A stretch of 52,175 bases of DNA from Enterobacteriaceae bacterium UBA3516 (GCA_002377245.1 DFPL01000037.1:1-52175); one strand, 5' to 3'; counted from the stretch's first letter, positions 1 through 9,079 are shown. Notes: generated by a model from the sequence alone, not told the origin. Made by a program: numbers and translations.

Positions 1-851
1 TCGAACTCAAGCCAGGTGAAGGGCACATCCGGATATTGTTCCATCAGATGTACCATGCTGTTGCCCACTTCACAAATCAGAACGCCGTTGTCGGTCAGGT
101 AGTCTGGCGCGCAGCCAAGAATGCGGCGGGTCAACTTCAGACCATCGCTGCCGGACGCCAGCCCCAGCTCCGGCTCGTGGCGATATTCAGACGGTAAATC
201 GTCCATATCTTCTTCATCGACATACGGCGGGTTAGTCACAATCAGGTCGTACTGAACTTTCGGCAGGTCGCGGAAGAGATCGGAGCGAATTGGCGTGACG
301 TGATGAATCAGGCCGTGCTCTTCAATGTTGTGCTCGGTTACCGCCAGCGCGTCCGGGGAGATATCCACGGCATCCACTTCCGCGTCCGGGAAGGCATAGG
401 CGCTGGCAATCGCAATGCAGCCGCTGCCGGTGCACATATCCAGAATATGCTGAGGTTGACTGTCGATAAGCCCGGCGAAGCGGTTATTAATCAGCTCACC
501 GATGGGCGAACGCGGCACCAGCACGCGCTCATCCACATAAAATTCGTGGCCGCAGAACCAGGCTTTGTTGGTGAGGTAGGCCACCGGAACGCGCTCATTG
601 ACGCGGCGAATCACGCGCTCAACGATGCGATGACGCTCGCTGGAGGTCAGGCGGGCATTGCGCATCTCTTCCGGGATATCCAGCGGCAGGTAGAGGGTCG
701 GCAGTACCAGTTGAACAGCTTCGTCCCACGGATTATCGGTACCGTGACCGTACCAGATGTTTGCCGCGCTAAATCGGCTGACCGACCAGCGCAACATGTC
801 CTGAATGGTATGCAGCTCATTCACTGCTTCATCAACGAAAATTTTATCCAC
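1..851 (-). CDS. prmB: 50S ribosomal protein uL3 glutamine methyltransferase PrmB (3' end cut by window)
   Basis: PrmB N5-methylates a glutamine of ribosomal protein uL3 using S-adenosylmethionine. The protein reads almost exactly like E. coli PrmB from its N-terminus (MDKIFVDEAVNEL) and has the SAM-binding stretch DMCTGSGCIAIA and the catalytic NPPY motif (VTNPPYVDEED) of glutamine N5-methyltransferases. I chose a GTG start at 851, preceded by a GGGGG Shine-Dalgarno, because it matches the family N-terminus. The last part of the gene, about 26 residues by comparison with the 310-residue E. coli protein, lies outside the window. It is divergent from smrB, as in E. coli. Confidence 0.95.
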   Translation of the reverse strand, partial: MDKIFVDEAVNELHTIQDMLRWSVSRFSAANIWYGHGTDNPWDEAVQLVLPTLYLPLDIPEEMRNARLTSSERHRIVERVIRRVNERVPVAYLTNKAWFCGHEFYVDERVLVPRSPIGELINNRFAGLIDSQPQHILDMCTGSGCIAIASAYAFPDAEVDAVDISPDALAVTEHNIEEHGLIHHVTPIRSDLFRDLPKVQYDLIVTNPPYVDEEDMDDLPSEYRHEPELGLASGSDGLKLTRRILGCAPDYLTDNGVLICEVGNSMVHLMEQYPDVPFTWLEF

Positions 852-1014
852 TTTATCCCCCAGGACATGCTCTCTATAAATTCGGCGACTAGTTTGCCAT
901 GAAGACGGTGATAAATCAGCATTGACGCTTACACTGCGGGCGTAAAAATGCATTTTGCTGAAAAGCACAGGCCGAGTCGGGTAAACTAAAAGAAATAAGA
1001 GATGAGATGAACAG

Positions 1015-1566
1015 ATGAAAAAGAAAGCATCACTCAGCGAGGAGGAACAGGCGCTATTCCGCCAGCTGATGACCGGCACCCGTCAACTCAAGCAGGATAC
1101 GGTCGTGCATCCGCCAACGCGTAAAAAGGTGAGCGAAGTCCCGGTTAAGCGCCTCTTACAGGAACAGGCTGATAACAGTCACTATTTCTCAGATGAATTC
1201 CAGCCGCTCCTTAATACCGAAGGGCCGGTGAAGTATGTTCGCGATGATGTCAGCCACTTTGAGCTGAAAAAACTTCGCCGTGGTGATTACTCCCCGGAGC
1301 TGTTTTTGGATTTGCACGGTCTGACCCAGATGCAGGCCAAGCAGGAATTAGGTGCGCTAATTGCCGCCTGCCGTCGTGAACATGTGTTCTGCGCCTGTGT
1401 GATGCATGGGCACGGTAAGCATATCCTGAAGCAACAAACGCCGTTATGGTTGGCGCAGCATCCGCATGTGATGGCGTTCCATCAGGCCCCGAAAGAGTAC
1501 GGTGGCGATGCCGCGGTGCTGGTGTTGATTGAAGTGGAAGAGTGGCAGCCGCCAGAACTCCCCTGA
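1015..1566 (+). CDS. smrB: Ribosome rescue endonuclease SmrB (YfcN)
   Basis: SmrB cleaves mRNA at collided ribosomes so that stalled complexes can be rescued by tmRNA. The 183-residue length equals the E. coli protein. The N-terminal extension (roughly residues 1-90) is the ribosome-binding part. The C-terminal Smr domain carries the DLHG motif (LDLHGLTQMQAK, about residue 98) and the HGHGK segment (about residue 132) typical of the nuclease fold. It is transcribed away from prmB across a 163-base gap and is followed within about 10 bases by a strong terminator. Confidence 0.95.
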   Translation: MKKKASLSEEEQALFRQLMTGTRQLKQDTVVHPPTRKKVSEVPVKRLLQEQADNSHYFSDEFQPLLNTEGPVKYVRDDVSHFELKKLRRGDYSPELFLDLHGLTQMQAKQELGALIAACRREHVFCACVMHGHGKHILKQQTPLWLAQHPHVMAFHQAPKEYGGDAAVLVLIEVEEWQPPELP

Positions 1567-1576
1567 GCCAGAAAAT

Positions 1577-1605
1577 AAAAAAGCCGCACAATGGCGGCTT
1601 TTTTT
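1577..1605. terminator. Bidirectional rho-independent terminator, smrB / sixA
   Basis: A 7-bp GC-rich stem (AAGCCGC / GCGGCTT) is flanked by an A-run on the left and a T-run on the right, so it can stop transcription from both convergent genes, smrB (+) and sixA (-). Confidence 0.9.
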
Positions 1606-1619
1606 CACGGACCGGCGAG

Positions 1620-2105
1620 TCAGATAGCTTTTGCCATCTTCAGGTTGCAGGGACTCATTTGCCAGTTAAAGACACCTTTGCCGCTCTCATCCAGCGTCAC
1701 GCTGGCAATGGCGGAGGTGGTGAACATGGGCGGTGCTTCACCCGGGCAGAGCTCGGACACCAGGTAGCCCACCAGCGGCAGGTGAGAAATCACCAGCACT
1801 GAAGAGATGCCTTCATTGGCCAGAGCCTGCAGATAGGCGCTGACCAGACCAATATCACCACACGGAGTCAGTTCCGGCAGGACATCCACGCTGTCAGGCA
1901 GGTTCATACAGCCGCCCACCTCTTTCAATGTTTGCTCAGCACGCAGGAACGGGCTGACCAGAACACGGTCGACATCCACTTTTTGGCCTTTCAACCAGGT
2001 TGCCATTTGACGCGATTCGTCACAACCACATGGGGTTAAGGGACGAACAGAGTCGCTGGCTGCATCGAGGGCTGCATCGCCGTGACGCATGATGAAAACT
2101 TGCAT
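1620..2105 (-). CDS. sixA: Phosphohistidine phosphatase SixA
   Basis: SixA removes phosphate from histidine residues, including His-phosphorylated NPr of the nitrogen phosphotransferase system and the HPt domain of ArcB. It is 161 residues, as in E. coli. The histidine phosphatase signature RHGD (catalytic His8) is at the N-terminus, and the second conserved His lies in the VISHLPLVGYL segment. It is a cytoplasmic single-domain enzyme. The gene converges on smrB at a shared terminator and lies downstream of fadJ on the same strand with a gap of about 210 bases, so it probably has its own promoter. Confidence 0.95.
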   Translation of the reverse strand: MQVFIMRHGDAALDAASDSVRPLTPCGCDESRQMATWLKGQKVDVDRVLVSPFLRAEQTLKEVGGCMNLPDSVDVLPELTPCGDIGLVSAYLQALANEGISSVLVISHLPLVGYLVSELCPGEAPPMFTTSAIASVTLDESGKGVFNWQMSPCNLKMAKAI

Positions 2106-2314
2106 ATTGCACCGCTTTTGTTAACCAGAAGCATTGATATTTCCGCGTGAAACAGTTCCATTACGACGGAAATGATCAATGGCCGGGCATTGTGCCTTAT
2201 CCATTCACTGAATGAAACGCAGTCTTTTACCCTAATGCCGTAAGTATAGTCAATCACTGTTTACTAATTGACCACGACAATTTCATTCAGATCCAGATTT
2301 ACCCTTTTTTGACC

Positions 2315-4462
2315 TTAACTTACAAAATCAGTTTCCTTATGGCCCCAAAAAGTTTCGCCCTCTTCAGCCATTTGTAACAAATGCTGACAGGGGGTGAAAC
2401 GCTCGCCGTACTGTGCCGCCAGACGCTGCAAAGTGGCGACCACCTTAGCCGCGCCCAGCGTATCCATATAATGGAATGGCCCACCCAAGAACGGGGGAAA
2501 ACCAATACCGAACACGGCGCCAATATCACCATCTCGCGGACTGCGAATGACCTTCTCGGCATGGCAGCGCGCGGCCTCGTTAAGCATCATCATTACGCAA
2601 CGTTCAGCGATGCTTTCGGCAGGCAACGTGCCTGCGCCGGGCGCCCCGACAAGCGAGTAGATCGCCGGGTCAGGTTGTTTCTCGCTTTTACGCCCTTTCC
2701 TGGCGTAAAGATAGAAACCGCGACCATTTTTTCTGCCTTTGCGATCGTCATTCAAAATTGCTGACACAACGCTTGCGGGCGCACTAAATCGATCGCCATA
2801 CGCAGCCTCGAGCACAGGAATAATTTTAGTCCCGGTATCAATTCCCACTTCATCCAAAAGTTGGATTGGGCCGACCGGAAAACCAAACTTCACTAATGCT
2901 TTATCAATATGTTCAATGCGCTCACCTTCACTCAGCAGGCGCATGGCTTCACTCATATAGGGCGCAAGAATGCGGTTAACGTAAAAGCCCGCTTTGTCTG
3001 CCACCACAATCGGCGTTTTACCCTGCTTCTTCGCCAGCTTCACCACCGTCGAAATGGTTTGCGCCGACGTGCCGGCGTGGGGAATGACTTCCACCAGCGG
3101 CATCTTCTCTACCGGACTAAAAAAATGTAATCCGATAACCTGTTCCGGCCGGGTCGCCTGCGCAGCAATGTCCGCGATGGGCAACGAGGAGGTATTGGAG
3201 GCAAAAATCGTCTGCGGGCCACACTGCGTTTCAATCTCGCCGACCATCTGCTGCTTAAGCGCCAGATCCTCGAATACAGCCTCGATCACCACATCCCGAT
3301 GAGAGAAGCCACGGTAGTCCGTGGTGCCGGAAATACGCGACATCTGCGCATCCCGCTCTGCAGGTTTAAGGTGGCGACGACGGACCTTTTTATCAAGCTC
3401 CTGCCAGCTATATTGCAGAGCATGGTTAATGCCCTTCGGATTAATATCTTTTATGCGAACAGGCAGACCGCCTTTCACCGCTGTGACATAAGCAATGCCG
3501 CCGCCCATCAGCCCGCCGCCGAGAATACCGACGGTGCGTAGCGGACCCGCTTCAATCGTGCTCCCCGGATCTTTTTTCACCTCAGTGCTGGCAAAGAAGA
3601 CATGACGCAGCGCGCGCGATTCCGCCGTCATCGCCAGCTCCCCAAAAGCACGCGCTTCGGCATCATAACCGCTGCTGCTGCCCTGACTGAGGCCCGTCTC
3701 TATCACGCTCAGAATGCCCGACGTGGCGGGGTAATTGCCCTGGGTTTTTTGTTCGGTCTTTTTGGCGACCATACGGAACAGTACCGCGCGCCCCAACGGC
3801 CCTGCCAGCACACGCTCGCGTACCGGCAGATGACGGCTCACCGGCCGCCCCTGGGTGGCAAGCGTTGCGGCAGCCTCCAGTAAAATAGATGCGGGCACGA
3901 CCTCATCCACCAGACCGGCTTTCAGCGCCTGGCGGGGGCGCAATTGCTTCCCGGTCAGGATCATCTCCAGCGCGGTGCTCACTCCCACCAGCCGCGGTAA
4001 ACGCTGCGTTCCGCCAGAGCCCGGCAGCAGTCCAAGCTGAACTTCCGGCAACCCAAGCACTGTTTTTGGCGAGTCGGTACACACCCGGCGATGGCAGGCC
4101 AGCGCCAGCTCAAGGCCACCGCCGAGGCAAGGGCCATGAATCGCAGCGATCGCCGGGATCGATAAGCCGTGGATCTCTGCCATGATCTGCTGCCCCTGCC
4201 GCGCCAGATCCTCTGCTTCTTTGGCGCTCTGGCAGCGGTCAATCATGTTGATGTCTGCTCCGGCAATAAAATTGTCGGGTTTTCCTGAGATAAACACCAC
4301 GCCGCGCAAGCTTTTGTTGTCGCGAATTTGCTTAAGGATCGCCCGAACCTGAGTGCCAAATTCGGCCTTAAGCGTGTTCATTTTCTCATCAGGCACGTTG
4401 ATGGTCACAACAGCCACAAAATCCGGGCGTACGGTCAGGGTAAATGCCGATATCATTTCCAT
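2315..4462 (-). CDS. fadJ: Fatty acid oxidation complex alpha subunit FadJ
   Basis: FadJ is the bifunctional enoyl-CoA hydratase / 3-hydroxyacyl-CoA dehydrogenase of the anaerobic-type beta-oxidation complex. The 715 residues comprise an N-terminal crotonase domain (oxyanion-hole segment IAAIHGPCLGGGLELALAC around residue 110; catalytic region LPEVQLGLLPGSGG) and a C-terminal NAD-binding dehydrogenase domain (GILGGGLMGGGIA around residue 315, then the HFFSPVEKMPLVE signature). Its start codon overlaps the fadI stop by one base (TAATG on the minus strand), so the two subunits are translationally coupled. Length matches E. coli FadJ (714). Confidence 0.97.
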   Translation of the reverse strand: MEMISAFTLTVRPDFVAVVTINVPDEKMNTLKAEFGTQVRAILKQIRDNKSLRGVVFISGKPDNFIAGADINMIDRCQSAKEAEDLARQGQQIMAEIHGLSIPAIAAIHGPCLGGGLELALACHRRVCTDSPKTVLGLPEVQLGLLPGSGGTQRLPRLVGVSTALEMILTGKQLRPRQALKAGLVDEVVPASILLEAAATLATQGRPVSRHLPVRERVLAGPLGRAVLFRMVAKKTEQKTQGNYPATSGILSVIETGLSQGSSSGYDAEARAFGELAMTAESRALRHVFFASTEVKKDPGSTIEAGPLRTVGILGGGLMGGGIAYVTAVKGGLPVRIKDINPKGINHALQYSWQELDKKVRRRHLKPAERDAQMSRISGTTDYRGFSHRDVVIEAVFEDLALKQQMVGEIETQCGPQTIFASNTSSLPIADIAAQATRPEQVIGLHFFSPVEKMPLVEVIPHAGTSAQTISTVVKLAKKQGKTPIVVADKAGFYVNRILAPYMSEAMRLLSEGERIEHIDKALVKFGFPVGPIQLLDEVGIDTGTKIIPVLEAAYGDRFSAPASVVSAILNDDRKGRKNGRGFYLYARKGRKSEKQPDPAIYSLVGAPGAGTLPAESIAERCVMMMLNEAARCHAEKVIRSPRDGDIGAVFGIGFPPFLGGPFHYMDTLGAAKVVATLQRLAAQYGERFTPCQHLLQMAEEGETFWGHKETDFVS

Positions 4463-5772
4463 TATTCAGCCTCCAGAACCATGGCCGCACCCAGTCCACC
4501 CGCCGCACAGGCGGTGACCAGGCCAAATCCCCCGCCGCGTCGACGAAGTTCATTCAGGGTTTGCGTGATCATTCGTGCACCCGTGGCAGCAAAGGGGTGG
4601 CCGTAGGCGATAGAGCCCCCAAGCACATTAAATTTGCTTTCGTCCACGTCGCCCGTGGCCTGCGCGCGTCCCAGCACATCGCGGGCAAAACGATCGCTTG
4701 CCATTAGCTTCAGGTTAGTCAGGGTCTGCGAGGCAAAGGCTTCGTGCATATCAAAGAGCGTGAGATCCGCAAGCGTCAGCCCGGCACGGTCAAGGGCCAG
4801 CGGCGTTGCCCAGGCCGGACCCAGCAACATGTCCTGCTGAACGTCAATGGCGGTAAACGCATAGCTGCGCAGATAGCCGAGCGGTTTAAGCCCAAGCTCG
4901 CGGGCGCGGGATTCGGTCATCAGGATAACCGCCGCCGCACCGTCGGTGAGCGGTGTGCTGTTGGCGGCGGTCACGGTGCCGTGCTTACGATCAAAAGCCG
5001 GACGTAGCTTTGCATAGTCCGCCAGGCTGGAGTTCTGGCGCACGTTATTATCCTGCACGAGAGGTTCACGATAAGGCGGCGCGTAGGCGGTCATTACCTC
5101 GTCTTGCAGCTTGCCTTCAGCCCAGGCCTGAGCGGCGAATTGATGGGAACGGTGCGCCAGCGCATCTTGTTCCTCACGGGTAATGCCGTAACTTTTTGCC
5201 ATCTGTTCAGCGGTGTCGCCCATACGCAGCCCGGTGGAATATTCCGCTACCGCCGGCGGCACGGGGAGCAAATCCTGTAAACGCAGGCGCGAGAAAAGTT
5301 TGAGTTTTTGCCCCAGGGTACGGGCTTTATTGGCATCCACCAGGGTACGGGCGAGTTTTTTACTGACGCCAATCGGCAGGACGGAAGAGGAGTCTGCCCC
5401 ACCGGCAATACCGGCTCTGATGGTACCGGCCATCAGGCTTTCCGCCACATTAGCAACCGCCTGGAAGCTGGTAGCACAGGCGCGGCTGACGCTGTAGGCA
5501 TCAGTATGGATGCTCATACCGGTTCCCAGCACAATTTCACGGGCAATATTGGGGGCTTCAGGCATCTGAACCACCTGGCCAAACACCAGTTGTTCAATAA
5601 CTTCAGGTGGAATTTCACTGCGGGCGAGAAGCTCCCCCACCACCATTTTGCCAAGCTCAATGGCCGGGACACCGTGGAAGGCCGTCGCCTGACGAGCAAA
5701 CGGTGTGCGCAATCCACTGACAATAGCGATGCGGTCCCCCTGGCGGGTGACAAGCGGTAATGCCTGACTCAT
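4462..5772 (-). CDS. fadI: 3-ketoacyl-CoA thiolase FadI
   Basis: FadI is the thiolase (beta) subunit that cleaves 3-ketoacyl-CoA to acetyl-CoA and a shortened acyl-CoA. The 436-residue protein has the thiolase nucleophile Cys in VSRACATSFQAVANVAE (about residue 99), the His-containing GGSIAYGHPFAATGAR motif and the second catalytic Cys in TACAAGGLGAAMVLE near the C-terminus. It is the first gene of fadIJ. A FadR-type operator lies about 30-45 bases upstream of the start, which fits repression in the absence of long-chain acyl-CoA. Confidence 0.97.
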   Translation of the reverse strand: MSQALPLVTRQGDRIAIVSGLRTPFARQATAFHGVPAIELGKMVVGELLARSEIPPEVIEQLVFGQVVQMPEAPNIAREIVLGTGMSIHTDAYSVSRACATSFQAVANVAESLMAGTIRAGIAGGADSSSVLPIGVSKKLARTLVDANKARTLGQKLKLFSRLRLQDLLPVPPAVAEYSTGLRMGDTAEQMAKSYGITREEQDALAHRSHQFAAQAWAEGKLQDEVMTAYAPPYREPLVQDNNVRQNSSLADYAKLRPAFDRKHGTVTAANSTPLTDGAAAVILMTESRARELGLKPLGYLRSYAFTAIDVQQDMLLGPAWATPLALDRAGLTLADLTLFDMHEAFASQTLTNLKLMASDRFARDVLGRAQATGDVDESKFNVLGGSIAYGHPFAATGARMITQTLNELRRRGGGFGLVTACAAGGLGAAMVLEAE

Positions 5773-5802
5773 AACACTCCCCTGTTAACAGCATGACCCA
5801 TA

Positions 5803-5819
5803 AAGTGGTCTGACCTGAT
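5803..5819 (-). promoter_or_regulatory. FadR-like operator upstream of fadIJ
   Basis: The core TGGTCTGACC (5806-5815) fits the FadR consensus core TGGTCNGACC exactly. Its position 30-45 bases before the fadI start suits repression by FadR. Assignment is from the known consensus; binding is not shown. Confidence 0.8.
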
Positions 5820-5902
5820 AACAGTCTTAACTATTTTTTTACATTTAGCCAATCAGAGGGGAGGAAAATTGAGAGCTAAGCCACAGAGATTATTGAGAAT
5901 AA

Positions 5903-5925
5903 CGCCCCCGCAGAGTGCGGGAGCG
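5903..5925 (-). terminator. Probable terminator hairpin after yfcZ
   Basis: The 6-bp stem CCCGCA / TGCGGG with a 3-base loop, extended by CGC / GCG, begins 12 bases beyond the yfcZ stop. The following bases on the minus strand (GTTATTCTC) are only moderately T-rich, so termination strength is uncertain. Confidence 0.45.
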
Positions 5926-5936
5926 AAAAGCAAGAA

Positions 5937-6221
5937 TTAACGCAGACCCAGCTGGAAAATCAGGGTTTCCGCTTCGCAGGCAAAGACGAAGTCGATATCC
6001 AGACGGACGCCCTGCGCCTCTTCCGTCCAGGTGGCGGTGATCTGGCAAGGCTCAGATTCCACACCCCGTGCTTTTGCCGTCAGGGCCGCCAGGGTTTCTT
6101 CCGCTTCGGCACGGTTGGCAAACACGCGGCTATAGGAGGCGGTGCAGTCGGAGTTGTCCATGATGGTACCAACATCCATACAGCAGCAAACCGGGGTTTC
6201 ATCAGCACTGCATTTACTCAT
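5937..6221 (-). CDS. yfcZ: YfcZ/YiiS family small protein YfcZ
   Basis: A 94-residue cytoplasmic protein of the YfcZ/YiiS family; molecular function is not established. It is nearly identical to E. coli YfcZ, including the cysteine cluster VCCCMD near the N-terminus and the ending FQLGLR. I placed the start at the ATG (MSKC) with an AGAGGAAA Shine-Dalgarno rather than at an in-frame codon 105 bases upstream, because this gives the conserved family length. It sits between fadI and fadL as in E. coli and is divergent from fadL. Confidence 0.92.
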   Translation of the reverse strand: MSKCSADETPVCCCMDVGTIMDNSDCTASYSRVFANRAEAEETLAALTAKARGVESEPCQITATWTEEAQGVRLDIDFVFACEAETLIFQLGLR

Positions 6222-6325
6222 TGTGATTTCCTCTGAATTCGCACCCAAGGTGCCAGATAACGTTGCGCATATTTTACCCCCCTGGCCGGGTCCCTCTCCA
6301 GTTGATAATCTGCAGAAAGCCTTCA

Positions 6326-6341
6326 AGTGACCGATATCACA
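6326..6341. promoter_or_regulatory. CRP-like site in the yfcZ-fadL intergenic region
   Basis: AGTGA-N6-TCACA matches the CRP core TGTGA-N6-TCACA at nine of ten positions with the correct 6-base spacer. It lies about 260 bases before fadL and about 105 before yfcZ. The intergenic gap (6222-6589) otherwise holds the fadL promoter and its FadR sites. Confidence 0.6.
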
Positions 6342-6453
6342 CTTAAAAATGATCTAAAACAAATTTCGTCCGATCCGCTTAGTGCCCCTGGCCGCAATTT
6401 TGCCACGCAGATCCCGTTTCGATGATCACATTTGAAAAAACTTATATACAAGC

Positions 6454-6484
6454 TTGCAACATTTACGCTGGTCAGACCTATACT
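6454..6484 (+). promoter_or_regulatory. Candidate fadL promoter
   Basis: A -10 like TATACT (6479-6484) overlaps the first FadR-like operator. A -35 candidate TTGCAA (6454-6459) is 19 bases upstream, slightly longer than ideal. The arrangement resembles the E. coli fadL promoter. Confidence 0.5.
6466..6482 (+). promoter_or_regulatory. FadR-like operator 1 of fadL
   Basis: Core TGGTCAGACC (6469-6478) matches the FadR consensus TGGTCNGACC and overlaps the -10 region. E. coli fadL also has two FadR sites at this place. Confidence 0.8.
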
Positions 6485-6489
6485 CTCGC

Positions 6490-6506
6490 CACTGGTCTGA
6501 TTTGTA
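6490..6506 (+). promoter_or_regulatory. FadR-like operator 2 of fadL
   Basis: Core TGGTCTGATT (6493-6502) is a weaker FadR match, 24 bases downstream of operator 1, probably within the transcribed leader. Confidence 0.65.
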
Positions 6507-6589
6507 AGATGTACCGCAGACCCTACACTTGCGCCCCTGTTACGCCATGTAACATAGTTTAAATAAATATAATTGATGAGGTTTTGGTC

Positions 6590-7951
6590 ATGAGCCAGAA
6601 AACCCTGTTTACCAAGTCTGCTCTCGCTGTTGCAGTGGCAATCGTCTCTTCCCAAGCCTGGTCAGCAGGCTTTCAGCTCAACGAATTTTCTTCTTCTGGC
6701 CTTGGCCGTGCTTATTCAGGCGAAGGTGCTATTGCTGATGATGCAGGTAACGTTAGCCGTAACCCTGCGTTGATCATGATGTTTGATCGTCCGACCTTCT
6801 CGGGCGGTGCTATTTTCGTTGATCCTGATGTTAACGTGACCGGTCGTTCGGTGATTGGCAACAACGCCAGCCAGGACAATATTGCGCCAACAGCGTGGGT
6901 GCCTAACCTGCATTTCGTTGCGCCTATTAACGATCAATTTGGTTGGGGGGCATCACTGACCTCTAACTACGGTCTGGCGACAGAATTCAATGACAGCTAC
7001 GCAGCAGGCTCGATGGGCGGTAAAACCGACCTCGAAACGCTGAACCTGAACCTGAGCGGTGCTTATCGCCTGGATAATCACTGGAGCTTCGGTCTGGGCT
7101 TTGATGCCGTATACGCCAAAGCGAAGCTGGAGCGTTACGCAGGCGACCTGCCACAAATCATCGGTGCTAATATCCCGGCACTGGTGCGTGCCGGCCAGAT
7201 CTCCCCGGCTCAGGCCGCAGCCATTGGTGCACAGGCAGGCGGTATCAGCCGTGATACCCAAATCGCTTACCTGAAAGGTGATGAGTGGGGCTTCGGCTGG
7301 AACGCCGGTATCCTCTATGAGCTGGATAAAGACAACCGCTACAGCCTGACCTACCGGTCTGAGATCAAAGTCGACTTCGACGGCGATTATAAGAGCAACC
7401 TGCCGGCGACGCTGAACCCGATCAACGCCGCGCTGGGTCTGGGTCTGCCATACGGCACCGGCGGTCAAACCACCGGCGGTGCGCTGACGCTGAACCTGCC
7501 TGAGATGTGGGAAGTGTCCGGTTATAACCGCGTCGCGCCACAGTGGGCAATTCACTACAGCCTGGCGTACACCAGCTGGAGTCAGTTCCAGGAGCTCAAA
7601 GCCACCAACAGCAACGGTCAAACGCTGTTCAAGAAAGACGAAGGCTTTAAAGACTCTTACCGTATTGCGCTGGGTACCACCTACTATATGGATGACAACT
7701 GGACCTTCCGTTCCGGTATTGCCTTCGATGACAGTCCGGTTCCGGCAGAAAAACGTTCTATCTCCATTCCGGATCAGGACCGTTTCTGGCTGAGCGCTGG
7801 TACCACTTACGCCTTCAACAAAGATGCCTCTGTAGACCTGGGCGTCTCTTATATGCACGGTCAGAAAGTGGAATTCACCGAAGGCCCGTATACCTTCAAA
7901 TCTGAAGGTCGCGCATGGCTGTATGGTGCGAACTTTAACTACGCGTTCTGA
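6590..7951 (+). CDS. fadL: Outer membrane long-chain fatty acid transporter FadL
   Basis: FadL is a 14-strand outer-membrane beta-barrel that takes up long-chain fatty acids; it is also a phage receptor in E. coli. The start used is the ATG at 6590 with a TGAGG Shine-Dalgarno, not the TTG two codons earlier. A signal peptide ends at SQAWSAG (about residue 25), and the mature N-terminus FQLNEFSSSGLGRAYSGEGA is the conserved plug region (NPA motif: SRNPAL). It ends in aromatic Phe as barrel proteins do. At 453 residues it is a little longer than E. coli FadL (446); the differences are in an extracellular loop around residues 190-220, which is rich in Ala and Gln. Confidence 0.96.
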   Translation: MSQKTLFTKSALAVAVAIVSSQAWSAGFQLNEFSSSGLGRAYSGEGAIADDAGNVSRNPALIMMFDRPTFSGGAIFVDPDVNVTGRSVIGNNASQDNIAPTAWVPNLHFVAPINDQFGWGASLTSNYGLATEFNDSYAAGSMGGKTDLETLNLNLSGAYRLDNHWSFGLGFDAVYAKAKLERYAGDLPQIIGANIPALVRAGQISPAQAAAIGAQAGGISRDTQIAYLKGDEWGFGWNAGILYELDKDNRYSLTYRSEIKVDFDGDYKSNLPATLNPINAALGLGLPYGTGGQTTGGALTLNLPEMWEVSGYNRVAPQWAIHYSLAYTSWSQFQELKATNSNGQTLFKKDEGFKDSYRIALGTTYYMDDNWTFRSGIAFDDSPVPAEKRSISIPDQDRFWLSAGTTYAFNKDASVDLGVSYMHGQKVEFTEGPYTFKSEGRAWLYGANFNYAF

Positions 7952-7965
7952 TTTTTGTCAGGCAT

Positions 7966-8004
7966 AAAAAAAGGTGAGCCAGATAATGTGCTCACCTTTT
8001 TTAT
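7966..8004. terminator. Bidirectional terminator, fadL / mlaA
   Basis: A-run, stem AAGGTGAGC / GCTCACCTT, then a T-run between the convergent fadL and mlaA genes. It can act in both directions. Confidence 0.92.
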
Positions 8005-8018
8005 TGCTCTGCATTTAC

Positions 8019-8771
8019 TTATTCAGAGTCGATATCTTTCAAATCGCCTTCAATGGCTTTCGCGTTCGGGTTTTCGTCCGGTTTGAGCTTGCCACCGTTC
8101 GCAATGAAGTCGTGGCGCTGGAAGTAGGCTTCACGCACCAGAATGTACGGGTCGGAAGACTGACGCAGCAGGCCATCAGAGTCCAGCAATTGCGCGCGTG
8201 ACTCAATCCCCTGAACCGTCCATTTACCCACGGACAGCGGCCAGGTCAGCCACGAGAGTACCGGATAGAGCGTATCCGCCATATCGCCGCCATCTTCACG
8301 CAGCGTGAAGCTACCGTAGAACGGTAACTGCACATAAGGGCCATAGCCCACACCGTAATGCCCAAGGGTGCTACCAAAGCGGTGCGGCTCAACCCGTTGC
8401 AGTTTCGGGTTCGACAATCCGGCAACGTCCATCAGGCCGCCCATCCCCAGCAGGGTGTTCAGGAAGAAGCGCGTAAAGTGCACCATGCCCTGGTAGGGAT
8501 CGCCCTGCAGGAAATAGTTCACCATTATCGCCGGCTCTTCGAGGTTACTGGTGAAGTTGCTCAGGCCATTCCTCGCCGGTTGTGGCACATAGTCACGCCA
8601 GGCGACGGCAACAGGTCGCAGAACATACGGATCCAACACGTTAAAGTTGAAGCTGTACATGGTGCGGTTAAACCCTTCAAGCGGGTCGGAACGTCCCTGC
8701 TGATCCCCTGAACTGGCGCAGCCAACCAGCACGGTTGTGGCCAGCGCAAGCGCTGACAGGCGAAATTTCAT
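8019..8771 (-). CDS. mlaA: Phospholipid-binding lipoprotein MlaA (VacJ)
   Basis: MlaA removes mislocalised phospholipids from the outer leaflet of the outer membrane, together with OmpC/F, and passes them to MlaC. The 250-residue protein starts at an ATG preceded by a GGGAG-type site (upstream in-frame codons were rejected) and has a lipoprotein signal with lipobox LVGC (Cys at about residue 18). The VacJ domain follows (DPLEGFNRTMYSFNF, then PYVLRPVAVAWRDYVP). It ends in DLKDIDSE exactly as in E. coli. It is a single gene, convergent with fadL. Confidence 0.96.
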   Translation of the reverse strand: MKFRLSALALATTVLVGCASSGDQQGRSDPLEGFNRTMYSFNFNVLDPYVLRPVAVAWRDYVPQPARNGLSNFTSNLEEPAIMVNYFLQGDPYQGMVHFTRFFLNTLLGMGGLMDVAGLSNPKLQRVEPHRFGSTLGHYGVGYGPYVQLPFYGSFTLREDGGDMADTLYPVLSWLTWPLSVGKWTVQGIESRAQLLDSDGLLRQSSDPYILVREAYFQRHDFIANGGKLKPDENPNAKAIEGDLKDIDSE

Positions 8772-9079
8772 AGATGTCTCCCTGGAGAAAATGGCATTGG
8801 CGAAACGCCATCCATGTGCACGCAACCGCGACGCAATGCGGTTTGCGTCATTAACATGTAACGCATTGTATCAGTACACCTTGTGATGTCTACGAAACGG
8901 GCATCCCACCATTGAGCATAGTCGCAGTTTGCCCCTCCGTTTCACTGCCATGGTATATAAAGTTGATGGTCGACGTATCGCCATAGTTGCCGTTATTTTC
9001 AAATTCAGACTGAGCCGCCCTGAAGACCGTATAAAAGCCGCTACGCTTAATGAATAAGACAATTTCTGGTGGAGTTATC
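8772..9079. other. Intergenic region between divergent mlaA and yfdC
   Basis: About 308 bases without a supported gene. It must carry the mlaA and yfdC promoters, but I could not assign -35/-10 boxes or operators with confidence. Small open frames here lack family resemblance and a convincing start. Confidence 0.5.

Noticed and set aside
300..902. Long forward frame opposite prmB
   Set aside because: It is the antisense shadow of a clearly conserved gene and has no family resemblance of its own.
6953..7858. 301-codon reverse frame inside fadL
   Set aside because: Fully antisense to fadL; an effect of codon usage in a highly expressed gene.
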